DNA of 64,000 bases from Methanoculleus caldifontis (GCF_032842345.1 NZ_WBKO01000001.1:1612001-1676000), one strand, 5' to 3'; positions 26,335-35,969 are shown, counted from the stretch's first letter. The notes: generated by a model not told the origin, from the sequence alone. Program-made: numbers and translations.

Positions 26335-28164
26335 ATGGTTTCAGAGAAAGTCCTTGGTATCGATCTTGGAACGACCAACTCGTGCATGGCAATCATGGAA
26401 GGCGGCCGGGCGACCGTCATCGCCAACGCGGAAGGCGGCAGGACCACCCCGTCCGTCGTGGCCTTCACCAAGGAGGGCGAGCGGCTGGTCGGCAACGTCG
26501 CAAAGCGGCAGGCGATCACGAACCCCGGCCGCACCATCCAGTCGATCAAGCGGAAGATGGGCACGAGCGATAAGGTCGAGATCGGCGAGAAGAGCTACAC
26601 GCCGCAGGAGATCTCCGCGATGGTCCTCCAGAAACTTAAGCTCGATGCGGAGGCCTACCTGGGCGAGAAGATCACGAAGGCCGTCATCACGGTCCCCGCA
26701 TACTTCAACGACGCCCAGCGGCAGGCAACGAAGGACGCAGGCACCATCGCCGGCCTCGAGGTCCTCCGGATCATCAACGAACCGACCGCGAGCGCGCTCG
26801 CCTACGGCATCGACAGGGAAGGCGAGGCCACGGTTCTCGTCTACGACCTCGGCGGCGGCACGTTCGATGTCTCGATCCTCCAGCTCGGCGACGGCGTCTT
26901 CGAGGTCAAGGCGACCGCCGGCAACAACCGTCTCGGCGGCGACGACTTCGACAAGCTGGTCGTCGACTACCTGGCCGACGAGTTCAGGAAGAAGGAGGGC
27001 GTCGACCTCCGGAAAGACCCGGTCGCCATGCAGCGTCTCCGCGACGCGGCAGAGAACGCGAAGATCGAGCTATCGACCGTCCAGAAGACCACCATCAACC
27101 TTCCCTACATCACGACGACGGAGAGCGGCCCGAAGTTCCTCGACGTCGATCTGACCCGGGCAAAGTTCGAGCAGCTCATCGGCGACCTCGTCGAGTCGAC
27201 GGTCGGGCCGGTGAAGCAGGCCCTCGCCGACGCGAAGATGAGCGCCGGCGACATCGACCACGTCCTCCTCGTCGGCGGGTCGACGAGGGTGCCGCTCGTC
27301 CAGGAGACAGTGAAGAAGCTCCTCGCGAAAGATCCCGACAAGGGGATCAACCCCGACGAGTGCGTCGCTCTCGGCGCCGCCATCCAGGCAGGCGTCCTGA
27401 CGGGGGAGACGAAAGACGTCCTGCTCCTCGACGTGACCCCGCTCTCGCTCGGCATCGAGACGCTCGGCGGGATCGCGACGAAACTGATCGAGCGCAACAC
27501 CACCATCCCCACGAGGAAGAGCCAGATCTTCTCGACCGCCGCGGACGGCCAGACCTCCGTCGAGATCCACGTCGCGCAGGGTGAGCGGGCGCTCGCGAAG
27601 GACAACTTCACCCTGGGCCGGTTCCAGCTCACGGGCATCCCGCCCGCGCCCCGGGGCATCCCGCAGATCGAGGTCACCTTCGACATCGACGCGAACGGCA
27701 TCGTCCACGTCTCGGCAAAGGATCTCGGCACCGGGAACCAGCAGTCGATCACCATCAAGCCGCAGGACTCCCGGCCGTCCGAGGCCGAGATCGAGCGGAT
27801 GATGGGCGACGCGCAGAAGTTCGAGGAAGAGGACAAGAAGAAGCGCGAGGAGATCGATCTGCGGAACACCGCCGACACCGCGATCTTCACCGCCGAGCGC
27901 GCGATGAAGGACGCGAAGGATACGGTCGACGCCGCGGACAAAGAGAAGATCGAGGCCGCGATCGCCGACCTGAAGAAGGCGCTCGAGGGCGACGACCTCG
28001 AGGCCATCAAGCAGAAGATGGATGCCCTGACCGAAGCGGTATATGCGGTCACGACGAAGCTGTACCAGCAGGCGCAGCAGCAGCAGGCTGCCCAGCAGAA
28101 GACGGAAGGGGCCGCAAAGAAAGATGATAACGTCGTTGATGCCGACTACGAAGTCAAAGAGTGA
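26335..28164 (+). CDS. dnaK: Chaperone DnaK (Hsp70)
   Basis: A 609-residue Hsp70. The ATPase domain has [13 protein letters not shown] at residues 7-19, [13 protein letters not shown] and [16 protein letters not shown]. The substrate-binding domain follows the linker [19 protein letters not shown]. The C-terminal lid is helical, with a glutamine/alanine-rich tail ending [10 protein letters not shown]. The ATG at 26335 was chosen because it gives the exact family N-terminus and has a GGAGGAA ribosome site about eight bases upstream; the open frame extends further into grpE but is a shadow there. Full length and intact. Confidence 0.97.
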   Translation: MVSEKVLGIDLGTTNSCMAIMEGGRATVIANAEGGRTTPSVVAFTKEGERLVGNVAKRQAITNPGRTIQSIKRKMGTSDKVEIGEKSYTPQEISAMVLQKLKLDAEAYLGEKITKAVITVPAYFNDAQRQATKDAGTIAGLEVLRIINEPTASALAYGIDREGEATVLVYDLGGGTFDVSILQLGDGVFEVKATAGNNRLGGDDFDKLVVDYLADEFRKKEGVDLRKDPVAMQRLRDAAENAKIELSTVQKTTINLPYITTTESGPKFLDVDLTRAKFEQLIGDLVESTVGPVKQALADAKMSAGDIDHVLLVGGSTRVPLVQETVKKLLAKDPDKGINPDECVALGAAIQAGVLTGETKDVLLLDVTPLSLGIETLGGIATKLIERNTTIPTRKSQIFSTAADGQTSVEIHVAQGERALAKDNFTLGRFQLTGIPPAPRGIPQIEVTFDIDANGIVHVSAKDLGTGNQQSITIKPQDSRPSEAEIERMMGDAQKFEEEDKKKREEIDLRNTADTAIFTAERAMKDAKDTVDAADKEKIEAAIADLKKALEGDDLEAIKQKMDALTEAVYAVTTKLYQQAQQQQAAQQKTEGAAKKDDNVVDADYEVKE

Positions 28165-28169
28165 GGCTG

Positions 28170-29321
28170 ATGGGTCCGGACAGCTACTATGATATCCTCG
28201 GCGTCTCGCGGGACGCCGACGAGAAGGAGATCAGAAAGGCCTACCGGGACCTGGCACGGAAATACCATCCCGACGTCTGCAAGGAGGACGGGGCCGAGGA
28301 GAGGTTCAAGAGCATCAACGAGGCTTACAGCGTCCTCTCCGACGCCCAGAAACGGGCCCAGTACGACCAGATGGGGCACAGCGCCTACAGCAACGCCTCG
28401 AAGGGGTCGTACGCCGGCGGCGGGGGATACTCCGGGGGATTCAACGCCGACTTCTCCGGCTTTGGAGATATCTTCGACTCGTTCTTCGGCGGCGGAGGCA
28501 GGCAGAGCGCCGGCCCCCGCCCCGGCGCCGACCTCCTGATGAGGATGCGTATCACGCTCGAGGAGGCGGCGTTCGGGACCGAGAAGGAGATCTCCGTCGA
28601 GCACATCGAGCCCTGCCCCGCCTGCGACGGGTCGGGGAGCGAGACGAGGAAGTTCACGACCTGCCCGACCTGCGGCGGAAGCGGGCAGATGCGGCAGATG
28701 AGCCAGTCCATCTTCGGGAACTTCGTCCGGATGAGCCCCTGCACCGCCTGCGGCGGGCGGGGGAGGATGCCGGAGTCCCGGTGCAAGACCTGCGGCGGGA
28801 GCGGGCACCGGCGTGCCCGGCAGACGGTGAAGGTCCGGGTCCCGCCGGGCGTGGACACGGGCATGCGCCTCCGGATGGAGGGCTACGGCGACGCCGGGGA
28901 GTACGGCGCACCGGCGGGCGACCTCTACATCGAGATCAGCGTCTCCCAGCACCGGTCCTTCACCCGGCGGGGGGACGATCTCGAGACGACGATCGATATC
29001 ACCCCCGCCCAGGCGACGCTGGGGTCCGAGGTCGAGGTGAAGACGATCGACGGGCGGACGGTCGTCCTGGACGTCCCGGCCGGGGTGCAGCACAACACCG
29101 GGTTGAAGATCGCGGGCGAAGGCGTGCGGTGGCAGACGAAGCCCGGCGATATGGTGGTGCGGGTCCGGATCGTCGTGCCCGGACGGCTGACGGACGAGGA
29201 GCGCGAACTCTATACGCGCCTGCTCGAGCTTGAGGGGAAGAAACCCTCGGCGAAGGGCGCGAAGAAGGGCAAGGGCTTCTTCCAGGACGTCGTCGACAAG
29301 ATGAAAGAGTCGGTGAAGTGA
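28170..29321 (+). CDS. dnaJ: Chaperone DnaJ (type I Hsp40)
   Basis: A 383-residue type I Hsp40. The J domain (about 4-67) has [20 protein letters not shown] and the essential HPD in KYHPDV. A Gly/Phe-rich region follows, then four zinc-finger repeats: [27 protein letters not shown] and CKTCGGSGH. The C-terminal substrate domain and [11 protein letters not shown] end are typical. The ATG at 28170 follows the dnaK stop by five bases; a GTG at 28161 overlapping that stop is an alternative adding three residues. It stimulates the ATPase of the adjacent DnaK. Confidence 0.95.
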   Translation: MGPDSYYDILGVSRDADEKEIRKAYRDLARKYHPDVCKEDGAEERFKSINEAYSVLSDAQKRAQYDQMGHSAYSNASKGSYAGGGGYSGGFNADFSGFGDIFDSFFGGGGRQSAGPRPGADLLMRMRITLEEAAFGTEKEISVEHIEPCPACDGSGSETRKFTTCPTCGGSGQMRQMSQSIFGNFVRMSPCTACGGRGRMPESRCKTCGGSGHRRARQTVKVRVPPGVDTGMRLRMEGYGDAGEYGAPAGDLYIEISVSQHRSFTRRGDDLETTIDITPAQATLGSEVEVKTIDGRTVVLDVPAGVQHNTGLKIAGEGVRWQTKPGDMVVRVRIVVPGRLTDEERELYTRLLELEGKKPSAKGAKKGKGFFQDVVDKMKESVK

Positions 29322-29425
29322 GGGGGGGATCCTCTCGCTTCAGCGGTTCGGTTTTTAACTTCCTGTTTTCGTCACGATCCCTGTCTGAACTTCGCTGAAA
29401 TGTCGGTGTAGGGGCGGTGACTCCG

Positions 29426-29595
29426 TCTCACGCGAAGTGCGAGCGTAAGCGTAACTTTGAGCATCGAAGGTGCGAGCCGCGATGGTCCGTCAGGACCGGA
29501 GCGTGAGACGCTATTGGGCTTCGAGCCGCGAAGAACGCGAAGTCTGTGAGGTTGCCAGTTACTTCCCTTCGCGGCCTTCGCGTCTTCGCGTGAGG
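29426..29595. repeat. Dispersed GCGAAG inverted-repeat element, copy 4
   Basis: A 170-base copy between dnaJ and the tRNA methyltransferase gene. The left arm TCTCACGCGAAGTGCGAGCG and right arm CTTCGCGTCTTCGCGTGAGG face each other. Inside are GAGCATCGAAGGTGCGAGCC, TCCGTCAGGACCGGAGCG and a second internal core GCCGCGAAGAACGCGAAG. It has the full-length form of the family, with internal secondary hairpins. The rest of the 371-base gap holds T-rich tracts after dnaJ. Confidence 0.7.
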
Positions 29596-29692
29596 TCCTG
29601 CACAATACGAGCGCGAATGTCCCTGCACACACCAAAATACATTTCTTCCCCATCCCCCCGCTTTATCGCCCCGCAGGGCCAATATCATACGA

Positions 29693-30646
29693 ATGAAACT
29701 GCTCTTCGAACTCTCCGGCGAGCACCCCGACCTCCCGGCCGCTGAACTGGAGTGCGTGGGCACCGTCCTCGACCGGCGGACCCAGGTCGCGGTCGCGGAG
29801 TGCCCGGACCCCCGGGCCGTCGGGCGGCTTGCCCTGACGCACGTGGTGATGGAGTACCTCGGCGAGTGCGAGCCCTCGAAGGAGGGGCTCACAGGCCTCC
29901 TCCGCGACCTTGCCATCCGGACCGAGAAGCCGTTTGCCGGCCGGGTGAAGTTGATCCAGGGAGCCCACATGGACGTGCCGCGCCTTGAGGTCGAGAAGCT
30001 GATCGGGGGGCTCGTCGCCGGCCCGGTCTCGCTCCGCGACCCCGTCGAAGAGTACCGCGCCGTCGTCTCGGATGACCGCTGCTACTTCGGCCGCGTGATT
30101 GCGCGGATCGACCGGGGCGGGTTCGAGTTCCGGAACCCCATGCGCCGACCGTTCTTCCACCCCGGCGTGATGATGCCCCGGATGGGCCGCGCGCTCGTCA
30201 ACATCTCCCTGGTCCGGCCCGGCGAACTGATCTTCGATCCGTTCTGCGGTACCGGCGGGATCCTCCTCGAGGCGCGGGAGATCGGCGTCCGGGTTCTCGG
30301 CAGCGACTTCGACCCCGCGATGGTCGCGGGCTACCGGCAGAACCTCCCCGGCTCGGACGTGATGATCGCCGACGCCACGGCGGTCCCGGTCTGCGACGGC
30401 GCCCTCGATTCGGTCGTGACCGACCTCCCCTACGGCCAGTCGGTCCGGATCCACGGGGAGAGCATGGACCGGCTCTACGACGGGTCGCTCGCGGAGATCC
30501 GGCGGATCCTCAAGCCCGGGAGGCGCGCGGTCGTCGTCACGCACCGCGACATCGCGCCGATCGCCGCCCGGCACTTCACCGTCCTCCAGGAGCACGAGCA
30601 GCGCGTCCACAGGAGCCTGACGCGCCGGATCCTGGTGCTCGGGTGA
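29693..30646 (+). CDS. tRNA (guanine(10)-N2)-dimethyltransferase (Trm-G10/TRM11 family)
   Basis: A 317-residue SAM-dependent methyltransferase with an N-terminal THUMP-like RNA-binding region (about 1-140) and a C-terminal Rossmann methyltransferase domain. SAM motif I reads IFDPFCGTGGILLEA (about 182-196), and the amino-methyltransferase motif IV is TDLPYG (about 246-251), the D-x-P-Y type used for exocyclic N2 methylation. Archaeal members dimethylate G10 in tRNA to stabilise the core. The ATG is within an AT-rich leader. The gene is flanked by two repeat elements and appears monocistronic. Confidence 0.85.
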   Translation: MKLLFELSGEHPDLPAAELECVGTVLDRRTQVAVAECPDPRAVGRLALTHVVMEYLGECEPSKEGLTGLLRDLAIRTEKPFAGRVKLIQGAHMDVPRLEVEKLIGGLVAGPVSLRDPVEEYRAVVSDDRCYFGRVIARIDRGGFEFRNPMRRPFFHPGVMMPRMGRALVNISLVRPGELIFDPFCGTGGILLEAREIGVRVLGSDFDPAMVAGYRQNLPGSDVMIADATAVPVCDGALDSVVTDLPYGQSVRIHGESMDRLYDGSLAEIRRILKPGRRAVVVTHRDIAPIAARHFTVLQEHEQRVHRSLTRRILVLG

Positions 30647-30710
30647 TGCCCTGGCACGGAGTCAGCAGCACCCAGATATCGGAATTTACGGCTCGAATAT
30701 AGCGATACAG

Positions 30711-30938
30711 TCTCACACGAAGCCGCGAAGCCGCGAAGGGAATTACTAACAACCAACCGGCTTCGCGTTCTTCGCGGCTTCGCGCGAGCTAATGGGTGCG
30801 GATAGCGATACGATCTCACACGAAGCCGCGAAGCCGCGAAGGAGAGTTGTACGCCCTTACCGAACTTCGCGTTCTTCGCACCTGACGGTGCTCATGCTCC
30901 GTTCCTGCGGAACGTCGCACTTCGCGGCTTCGCGTGAG
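30711..30938. repeat. Dispersed GCGAAG inverted-repeat elements, copy 5 (tandem)
   Basis: Two copies in tandem between the tRNA methyltransferase and GtrA-like genes. The first is compact: TCTCACACGAAGCCGCGAAG facing CTTCGCGTTCTTCGCGGCTT. The second starts with the same TCTCACACGAAGCCGCGAAG and ends CTTCGCGGCTTCGCGTGAG, with the insertion GCACCTGACGGTGCTCATGC and TTCCTGCGGAA hairpins between. The remaining part of the 414-base gap shows no gene. Confidence 0.72.
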
Positions 30939-31060
30939 TTTTTTGGTGTAGAGGGGAAGTAGAACCTCGGGCTAAGTGTGAGCAGGAGGTTTCCCCAAGA
31001 TCATTAGCGAATTACCGATGCCGGCCCCGGTTTTAAGAGGTCCCCGGGCGAATTTTATAT

Positions 31061-31429
31061 GTGGAAGTAAATTTTAAACGATACGGCCTTTATCTCGTCC
31101 GGTGGCAGCTTTCGACCCCGCTCCTCGCCGGCGTCCTCTACCTGCTCGCGGGCCTCGGAGCACTGGCCGCCACCATCGTCGCCAACCTCATCGGCGGCCT
31201 GATCTTCTTCTGGGTCGACCGGTTCATCTTCACCTCCCGGGCGCTCGACGCCCAGTGGGAGGTCAGGGAGGAGGTCCGGTGCGTGGACTGCGGCAAGGTC
31301 GCGCGGGGCTACCGCCTGGTCCGGGCTGAGAACTACGACAAGTCCGACGACCCGGCACCCGAGTTCCGGTGCGAGGAGTGCTCGAAGAAGAAGTCCGAGG
31401 AACTCAAGAAGCGGGGCGTCAAGCACTGA
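31061..31429 (+). CDS. GtrA-like membrane protein with C-terminal zinc ribbon
   Basis: A 122-residue protein. Residues about 12-60 form two hydrophobic helices separated by a glycine-rich turn and end with ANLIGGLIFFWVDRFIFTS, which resembles the GtrA-type ending of small flippase-like proteins. The soluble C-terminal half carries CVDCGK (about 72-77) and CEECSK (about 104-109), a zinc-ribbon pair. Start is GTG at 31061. A TATA-like TTTTAAGA 23-30 bases upstream and no Shine-Dalgarno sequence suggest a leaderless mRNA. The combination of two helices with a metal-binding tail is conserved in methanogens as far as I recall; function unknown. Confidence 0.65.
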   Translation: MEVNFKRYGLYLVRWQLSTPLLAGVLYLLAGLGALAATIVANLIGGLIFFWVDRFIFTSRALDAQWEVREEVRCVDCGKVARGYRLVRAENYDKSDDPAPEFRCEECSKKKSEELKKRGVKH

Positions 31430-31513
31430 AGGGGGCCCCTTTTCCCCTCTTCACCGGGTGCCCCCCTCCGCCGCAGTTAGACGGCCCTGCTCTTCTCAAC
31501 TTCTGCCTCAGAA

Positions 31514-32074
31514 TCACGCCGCGATAATTCCCACCGCCGCGAGCGCCACGCACGCCCCTACCTGGACCGCGACGTTGTCGTCGAGCGGGGAGTAGGCTTC
31601 GACGATACTGGCAACCCCTGCCACCGCCACCGCCGCCCACCAGGGGACCAGAAGGGCGAGCGCGAGAGCGGCGGCCGCCGCCCCGGCAACCGTCCCCTCA
31701 AGCGACTTCTTGCCCCGGAGGGTGTGCCTCCCGAACCGGAGCCCGACCAGCGTTGAGACGCTGTCGAGCACCCCGACCGTGACGAGCCCGACCGCGGCGT
31801 ACTCCCGTGAAAAGACCGCGAGGCAGAAGAGGGCGCCGACGGTATAGGCGATGGCGCCCTTGAGCGGGATCTTCCCCTCACGTTCCGACTCGCCGAGGAT
31901 CCGCGAGAAGACCGGGACGTCGTAGCCGCGGGTGAAGGCGTCGCAGAGGAGGAAGACGGCGACGAGGACGGTGCTCACGAAGATGAACGCCCACCGGTCG
32001 TCGAGGAGGAGGATGACCCCGGCGCCGGTGACCCCCATCAGGAGGTGGGCTGTCTGGCGGAACGTCTCGCCCAT
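31514..32074 (-). CDS. Diacylglycerol/polyprenol kinase-like membrane protein
   Basis: A 186-residue membrane protein with about six helices. The segment GRHTLRGKKSLEGTVAGA (about 121-138) matches the signature of the dolichol-kinase/phosphatidate cytidylyltransferase-like family, where the GxKSxEG stretch contributes to nucleotide binding. AYSPLDDNVAVQV near the end is also typical (EAxxPxDDNxxVP in relatives). It probably phosphorylates a polyprenol or isoprenoid alcohol with CTP, feeding archaeal lipid or glycan-carrier recycling. The ATG at 32074 is used. It converges with the GtrA-like gene. Confidence 0.75.
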   Translation of the reverse strand: MGETFRQTAHLLMGVTGAGVILLLDDRWAFIFVSTVLVAVFLLCDAFTRGYDVPVFSRILGESEREGKIPLKGAIAYTVGALFCLAVFSREYAAVGLVTVGVLDSVSTLVGLRFGRHTLRGKKSLEGTVAGAAAAALALALLVPWWAAVAVAGVASIVEAYSPLDDNVAVQVGACVALAAVGIIAA

Positions 32075-32201
32075 CGCACCAGGATGGCCGCCCCGGATGA
32101 TAAAGTACGGGTGCTCGCCGCCGCCGGGACCCGGTCGCTCCCCCGGCAGCAGTCACCTTAAAGTAGTCTCCTTCTATCCTACACCCCGTGAGGAGAAGAT
32201 C

Positions 32202-32969
32202 ATGGCAGAGGTACGAAAATACATGAACCCGCCTGCGGCTGAGGTGATATGCGAGTTCCGGTTCCCCCAGGAGACTCCCTGGGACATGACGTATCCCGGC
32301 GTACTCTACAACAGCCTGAAGGAGACCTACCCGAAGCGGGACCAGCGCTACGTCCGGGAGGTGGTGATGCTCGTCGGCCCCGAAGGGCTCCGCGAAGAAC
32401 TCCTGGTCACCGAACGGTCGATCTTCCTCGCCGAGGACGAGGGCTGCGCCGTCCAAGTCGGGTCCCGCCTCCTCTCGGTGAGCTGCGAGAAGCCCTACGT
32501 CCACTGGGAAGCCTTCTCGGAGCAGATCATGAGCGTCTTTGACCGGTTCCGCGACGTCATCGGGGTCGAGGCCATCGGGACCATGAACCTCCGCTACGTC
32601 AACGTCATCGAGATCCCGGAACGGGAGGTGACGCTCTCGGACTACTTCGCCTTCTACCCGACCCTCCCTGCGGAACTCCCGCGGGTCCCGGAGGGGTTCA
32701 TCACCGGGTGCGAGTTCATGTTCCATGACAACCGGGACAGCTGTCGGGTGGAACTGACCGACGCCGTCCCGGCATCGACGGAGAACAACGCGTTCCTCTT
32801 GAACATCGACTACTTCCTCGCGGAAGGGCAGGGCGTCCCGCCGGACGGGGTCGCTGACTGGCTCGAGATCGCCCACACCCACGTGCGGGATATCTTCGAG
32901 GCCTGCATCAAAGACTCCCTGCGCGACCTCTTCACCCCCCGCGAGGAGGTGCCCGCGGCGGCACGGTGA
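32202..32969 (+). CDS. TIGR04255-family protein
   Basis: A 255-residue soluble protein. The N-terminal YMNPPAAEVICEFRFPQETP matches the hallmark of the TIGR04255 family (a PPI-E-x-x-C/x-F-x-F start followed by a long mixed alpha/beta body). The family is sporadically distributed across bacteria and archaea and has no established function. The ATG at 32202 has GTGAGGAGA upstream. A methyltransferase gene starts six bases after its stop, so the two form an operon. The patchy distribution suggests a mobile or defence-linked role, but nothing in the sequence proves it. Confidence 0.68.
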   Translation: MAEVRKYMNPPAAEVICEFRFPQETPWDMTYPGVLYNSLKETYPKRDQRYVREVVMLVGPEGLREELLVTERSIFLAEDEGCAVQVGSRLLSVSCEKPYVHWEAFSEQIMSVFDRFRDVIGVEAIGTMNLRYVNVIEIPEREVTLSDYFAFYPTLPAELPRVPEGFITGCEFMFHDNRDSCRVELTDAVPASTENNAFLLNIDYFLAEGQGVPPDGVADWLEIAHTHVRDIFEACIKDSLRDLFTPREEVPAAAR

Positions 32970-32975
32970 GGGTCT

Positions 32976-33776
32976 ATGGGCGATATCGTGCGCCGGAAGT
33001 GGATGACGATGATGGACGTCCACGCAGGCGCAGTCGAGCGGGTCTATGGGGGACCCGTCGGGCTCGTCTGGGAGATGCTCGCGGGCGAGGAGACGGAGCG
33101 CGATACCGGCACCCTTGCGGAGCGAGCGGGGATCGGAAAGGGGAGCCGGGTGCTCGTCCTCCTGCCGGGGGCGGGGGAAGCCGCCCGGCAACTCGCGCGG
33201 GATTACGGCGCGACCGCGATCGGCCTCGCCGCTGTGCCGCAGGTGGTCGATGAGGCGGTCAGGAGGACGGAGGCGGCCGGACTCCCCGCGAGGGTCGATT
33301 TCCAGCAGGGGAACGCCCTCGATATGACATTTCACGATGGGGTCTTCGACGCCGTCTGGGGCGAGGACGCCTGGTGCTACGTCGTCGATAAAGACCGGAT
33401 GATCCGCGAGATCTACCGGGTCTTAAAGCCCGGCGGCGTCCTCGCCTTCACCGACTGGGTCCAGGTCCGGGCCGGCGACGAGGAGTGGCACACCCCGGAG
33501 ACCTTCAGGGTCTTTCCGCACCTTGAGACGGTCGAGAGCTACGCAAACGTCCTCGAACGGAACGGGTTCTCTGTCACCGGCCGGGGGGAGATTCCGGGCG
33601 ATCCGGCCCGGCGGGTCGGTGAGATGCTTACAGCGCTCCGTCGCGGCCGGGATAACATTGTCGGGCTCATCGGGGAGGAGGCCTACGACGACGCTCTCCG
33701 GGGGCTTGGCTTCTGGGAGAAGGCCGCCGGCCGGGGGCTGGTCGGGCGCGGGTGGCTGCTTGCCGGGAAACCCTGA
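32976..33776 (+). CDS. SAM-dependent methyltransferase (class I)
   Basis: A 266-residue class I methyltransferase. SAM motif I is degenerate: SRVLVLLPGAGEAARQLA (about 57-74), with PGAGE in place of DxGxG. Later motifs AVWGEDAWCYVVDKDRMIREIYRVLKPGGVLAF (pieces in 128-160) are strong and resemble sarcosine/dimethylglycine and phosphoethanolamine N-methyltransferases. The N-terminal MMDVHAGAVERVYG region also fits that group. The substrate is unknown; a small amine or osmolyte is a reasonable guess. An internal start at MTMMDV is possible. It follows the TIGR04255 gene by six bases. Confidence 0.75.
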   Translation: MGDIVRRKWMTMMDVHAGAVERVYGGPVGLVWEMLAGEETERDTGTLAERAGIGKGSRVLVLLPGAGEAARQLARDYGATAIGLAAVPQVVDEAVRRTEAAGLPARVDFQQGNALDMTFHDGVFDAVWGEDAWCYVVDKDRMIREIYRVLKPGGVLAFTDWVQVRAGDEEWHTPETFRVFPHLETVESYANVLERNGFSVTGRGEIPGDPARRVGEMLTALRRGRDNIVGLIGEEAYDDALRGLGFWEKAAGRGLVGRGWLLAGKP

Positions 33777-33950
33777 CCCGGCCCCCATACTATCATCCCT
33801 GTCGCCCCGGTCGCGATGTTCGGGCAGCTGTTCGAGCACCATCTCTTCTGTCCCGGTATGCGGGAACCTCTCTGGTCCTCTCCCCGCCGACCCGAGGGTA
33901 TATCAGGATGTACGCCAGAAGTCCGGGCCGTTCATCGGGAGAGATAGAGG

Positions 33951-35450
33951 ATGATCTACACACGGGGAAGCGGCATACTCCTGCACATCACCTCCCTGCC
34001 GTCGGCGTACGGCATCGGGGACTTCGGCCCGGCGGCATACCGGTTCGTCGAGGCGCTGGCACGAGCCCGGCAGCACTACTGGCAGATCCTGCCGCTCAAC
34101 CCGACCCGGGCCCGTTACGGCAACTCCCCCTACAGCAGCCCGTCGGCGTTCGCCGCGAACCCCCTCCTCATCAGTCCGGAACTCCTCGCCCGGGACGGGT
34201 TCGTCGACCCCGGAGACCTGGAGCCGCACCCCGACTTCCCGGAGGACCGGGTCGCTTTTGAGGCGGCCGCCTGGTACCGGGACCGGCTCCTCGCGCTCGC
34301 TTACCGGCGGTTCGCCGAATCGGAGCCGGAGAGCGGGTACGAGACGTTCCGCGCCGGGGCGGGATGGTGGCTCGACGATTACGCGCTCTTTGTCGCGCTC
34401 ACGGACCACCTCCACGGCCTCCCCTGGAACCGGTGGCCGGAGGAGGTCCGGACCCGGCAGCCGGGGACCCTCGAGGAGATGCGGGAGCGCCTCGCCGACC
34501 GGATCCGGAAGGAGACCTTCCTCCAGTACCTCGCGGACCGGCAGTGGTCGGCCCTCCGCCGGCACTGCACGGAGCACGGGGTCCAGGTCATCGGCGACAT
34601 ACCGATCTACGTCGCTTACGAGAGTGCCGATGTCTGGGCGAACTCGGGGATCTTCAAACTGGACGACGACCTCCGCCCGACCGTGGTCGCCGGGGTGCCC
34701 CCGGATATGTTCAGCAGCACCGGGCAGCTCTGGGGGAACCCGGTCTACGACTGGGCCGCGCTCCGGGGACAGGGCTACGACTGGTGGGTGCGCCGGACCG
34801 CCCGCTCCGGCGAGCTCTACGACCTCTTCCGGATCGACCACTTCCGGGCGTTCGCGGACTACTACGAGATCCCGGCGGGCGACGCGACGGCCGAACGGGG
34901 CACCTGGGTCGACGGGCCGGGGACAGACTTCTTCGAGGCGCTCGCCCGGCGGCTCCCCTGCTTTGCCATCGTCGCCGAGGATCTCGGGGCGAACACCCCG
35001 GCGGTCCAGGCGCTCCTCGATCAGTTCGATCTGCCGGGGATGAAGATCCTCCTCTTTGCCTTCGGGGAAGGGATCGCAAAGAGCGCCCACATCCCGCACA
35101 ACTATATTCCAAACCTCATCTGCTACACCGGGACGCACGACAACAACACGGCACGGGGGTGGTTTGAGGAGGAGGCGTCCGAAGAGGACAGAGAACGGCT
35201 CTACGCCTACATCGGGAAGGAGATGGGGGCGGATACCGTCCATCGCGAGTTCGTCCGGCTCGGGATGACCTCGGTCGCCCGGGCCTGCATCGTTCCGATG
35301 CAGGATATCCTCGGCCTCGGCGCGGCGGCGCGGATGAACTACCCCTCAACGGCCGAGGGGAACTGGGTCTGGCGGATGACGCCGGAGGAGTTCGAGGAGG
35401 CCCCGTTCGAGTGGCTCAGGGGGCTCACGGAACTCTCGGGGCGGGGGTGA
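33951..35450 (+). CDS. malQ: 4-alpha-glucanotransferase (amylomaltase, GH77)
   Basis: A 499-residue GH77 disproportionating enzyme that transfers maltooligosaccharide units between glucans. The N-terminus RGSGILLHITSLPSAYGIGDFGP is the family start. The catalytic motifs are visible: DLFRIDHFRAF with the nucleophile Asp, AIVAEDLG with the acid/base Glu, and CYTGTHDNNTARGW with the stabilising Asp. VIGDIPIYVAYESADVWAN is also diagnostic. Full length. It would act in storage-glycogen or maltodextrin turnover, which some methanogens possess. It appears monocistronic, and a repeat element follows. Confidence 0.95.
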   Translation: MIYTRGSGILLHITSLPSAYGIGDFGPAAYRFVEALARARQHYWQILPLNPTRARYGNSPYSSPSAFAANPLLISPELLARDGFVDPGDLEPHPDFPEDRVAFEAAAWYRDRLLALAYRRFAESEPESGYETFRAGAGWWLDDYALFVALTDHLHGLPWNRWPEEVRTRQPGTLEEMRERLADRIRKETFLQYLADRQWSALRRHCTEHGVQVIGDIPIYVAYESADVWANSGIFKLDDDLRPTVVAGVPPDMFSSTGQLWGNPVYDWAALRGQGYDWWVRRTARSGELYDLFRIDHFRAFADYYEIPAGDATAERGTWVDGPGTDFFEALARRLPCFAIVAEDLGANTPAVQALLDQFDLPGMKILLFAFGEGIAKSAHIPHNYIPNLICYTGTHDNNTARGWFEEEASEEDRERLYAYIGKEMGADTVHREFVRLGMTSVARACIVPMQDILGLGAAARMNYPSTAEGNWVWRMTPEEFEEAPFEWLRGLTELSGRG

Positions 35451-35584
35451 GCCTTGAAGAGCGCAAAGAGGAGGGAGAACGCAGTTCCACAACCATCGCG
35501 ATCCCGCACCCTTCGGCCAGTCGCACTCCGGCCCGCCACGTTTCGCGCCTTCGCATAGGGCCGTATCGTTATCCGTACCCGCTA

Positions 35585-35702
35585 TCTCACGCGAAAGACG
35601 CGAAGCCGCGAAGTACGAGCGTAGCGAGCTCGAGCACCGTCAGGTGCGAGGCAAGTTGCATACCCATCACCAATCTTCGCGTTCTTCGCGGCTTCGCGTG
35701 AG
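35585..35702. repeat. Dispersed GCGAAG inverted-repeat element, copy 6
   Basis: A compact complete copy between the convergent malQ and RHH-like genes: left arm TCTCACGCGAAAGACGCGAA, inner motifs GTACGAGCGTAGCGAGCTCG and GAGCACCGTCAGGTGCGAG, right arm CTTCGCGTTCTTCGCGGCTT ending CGCGTGAG. The arms are true inverted repeats, so a transcript would fold into a long stem with small internal hairpins. Confidence 0.7.
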
Positions 35703-35774
35703 TTTTCGTTTACCCTCCCAACCTCTGTGGGCACGCTCTGGCATCAGTTGCCTCCGAGGGCGTTGCTGGCCTCT

Positions 35775-35969
35775 TCAGTACCTGCTCAGGGCCTCGAGTT
35801 CCTCGCGGATGGTCCGGCGGACCATCTCCTCGATGGCGGTGTAGTCGCGTCTGGCCTTCTCCTGCTTCTTCAGGAGTTCCTCCATCTTCATGACCCCGAC
35901 TGAGAGGCTCTTCCCGTACTTGAGGGCGACCTCCAGCGCCTCTTCGTCGATCCGGACGACCTTCGACAT
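35775..35969 (-). CDS. Small ribbon-helix-helix-like DNA-binding protein (putative)
   Basis: A 64-residue protein beginning SKVVRIDEEALEVALKYGKS. A short polar beta strand (KVVRI), then two predicted helices with the second rich in charged residues, fit the ribbon-helix-helix (MetJ/Arc) fold of archaeal repressors and antitoxins; the C-terminal half is a long amphipathic helix. No toxin gene lies directly beside it. The assignment is supported by the six regularly spaced TGTTAC sites just upstream of its promoter, an arrangement RHH proteins commonly bind. ATG at 35969. A TATA-like ATAAATC sits about 25-31 bases upstream, touching the operator array. Confidence 0.6.
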   Translation of the reverse strand: MSKVVRIDEEALEVALKYGKSLSVGVMKMEELLKKQEKARRDYTAIEEMVRRTIREELEALSRY

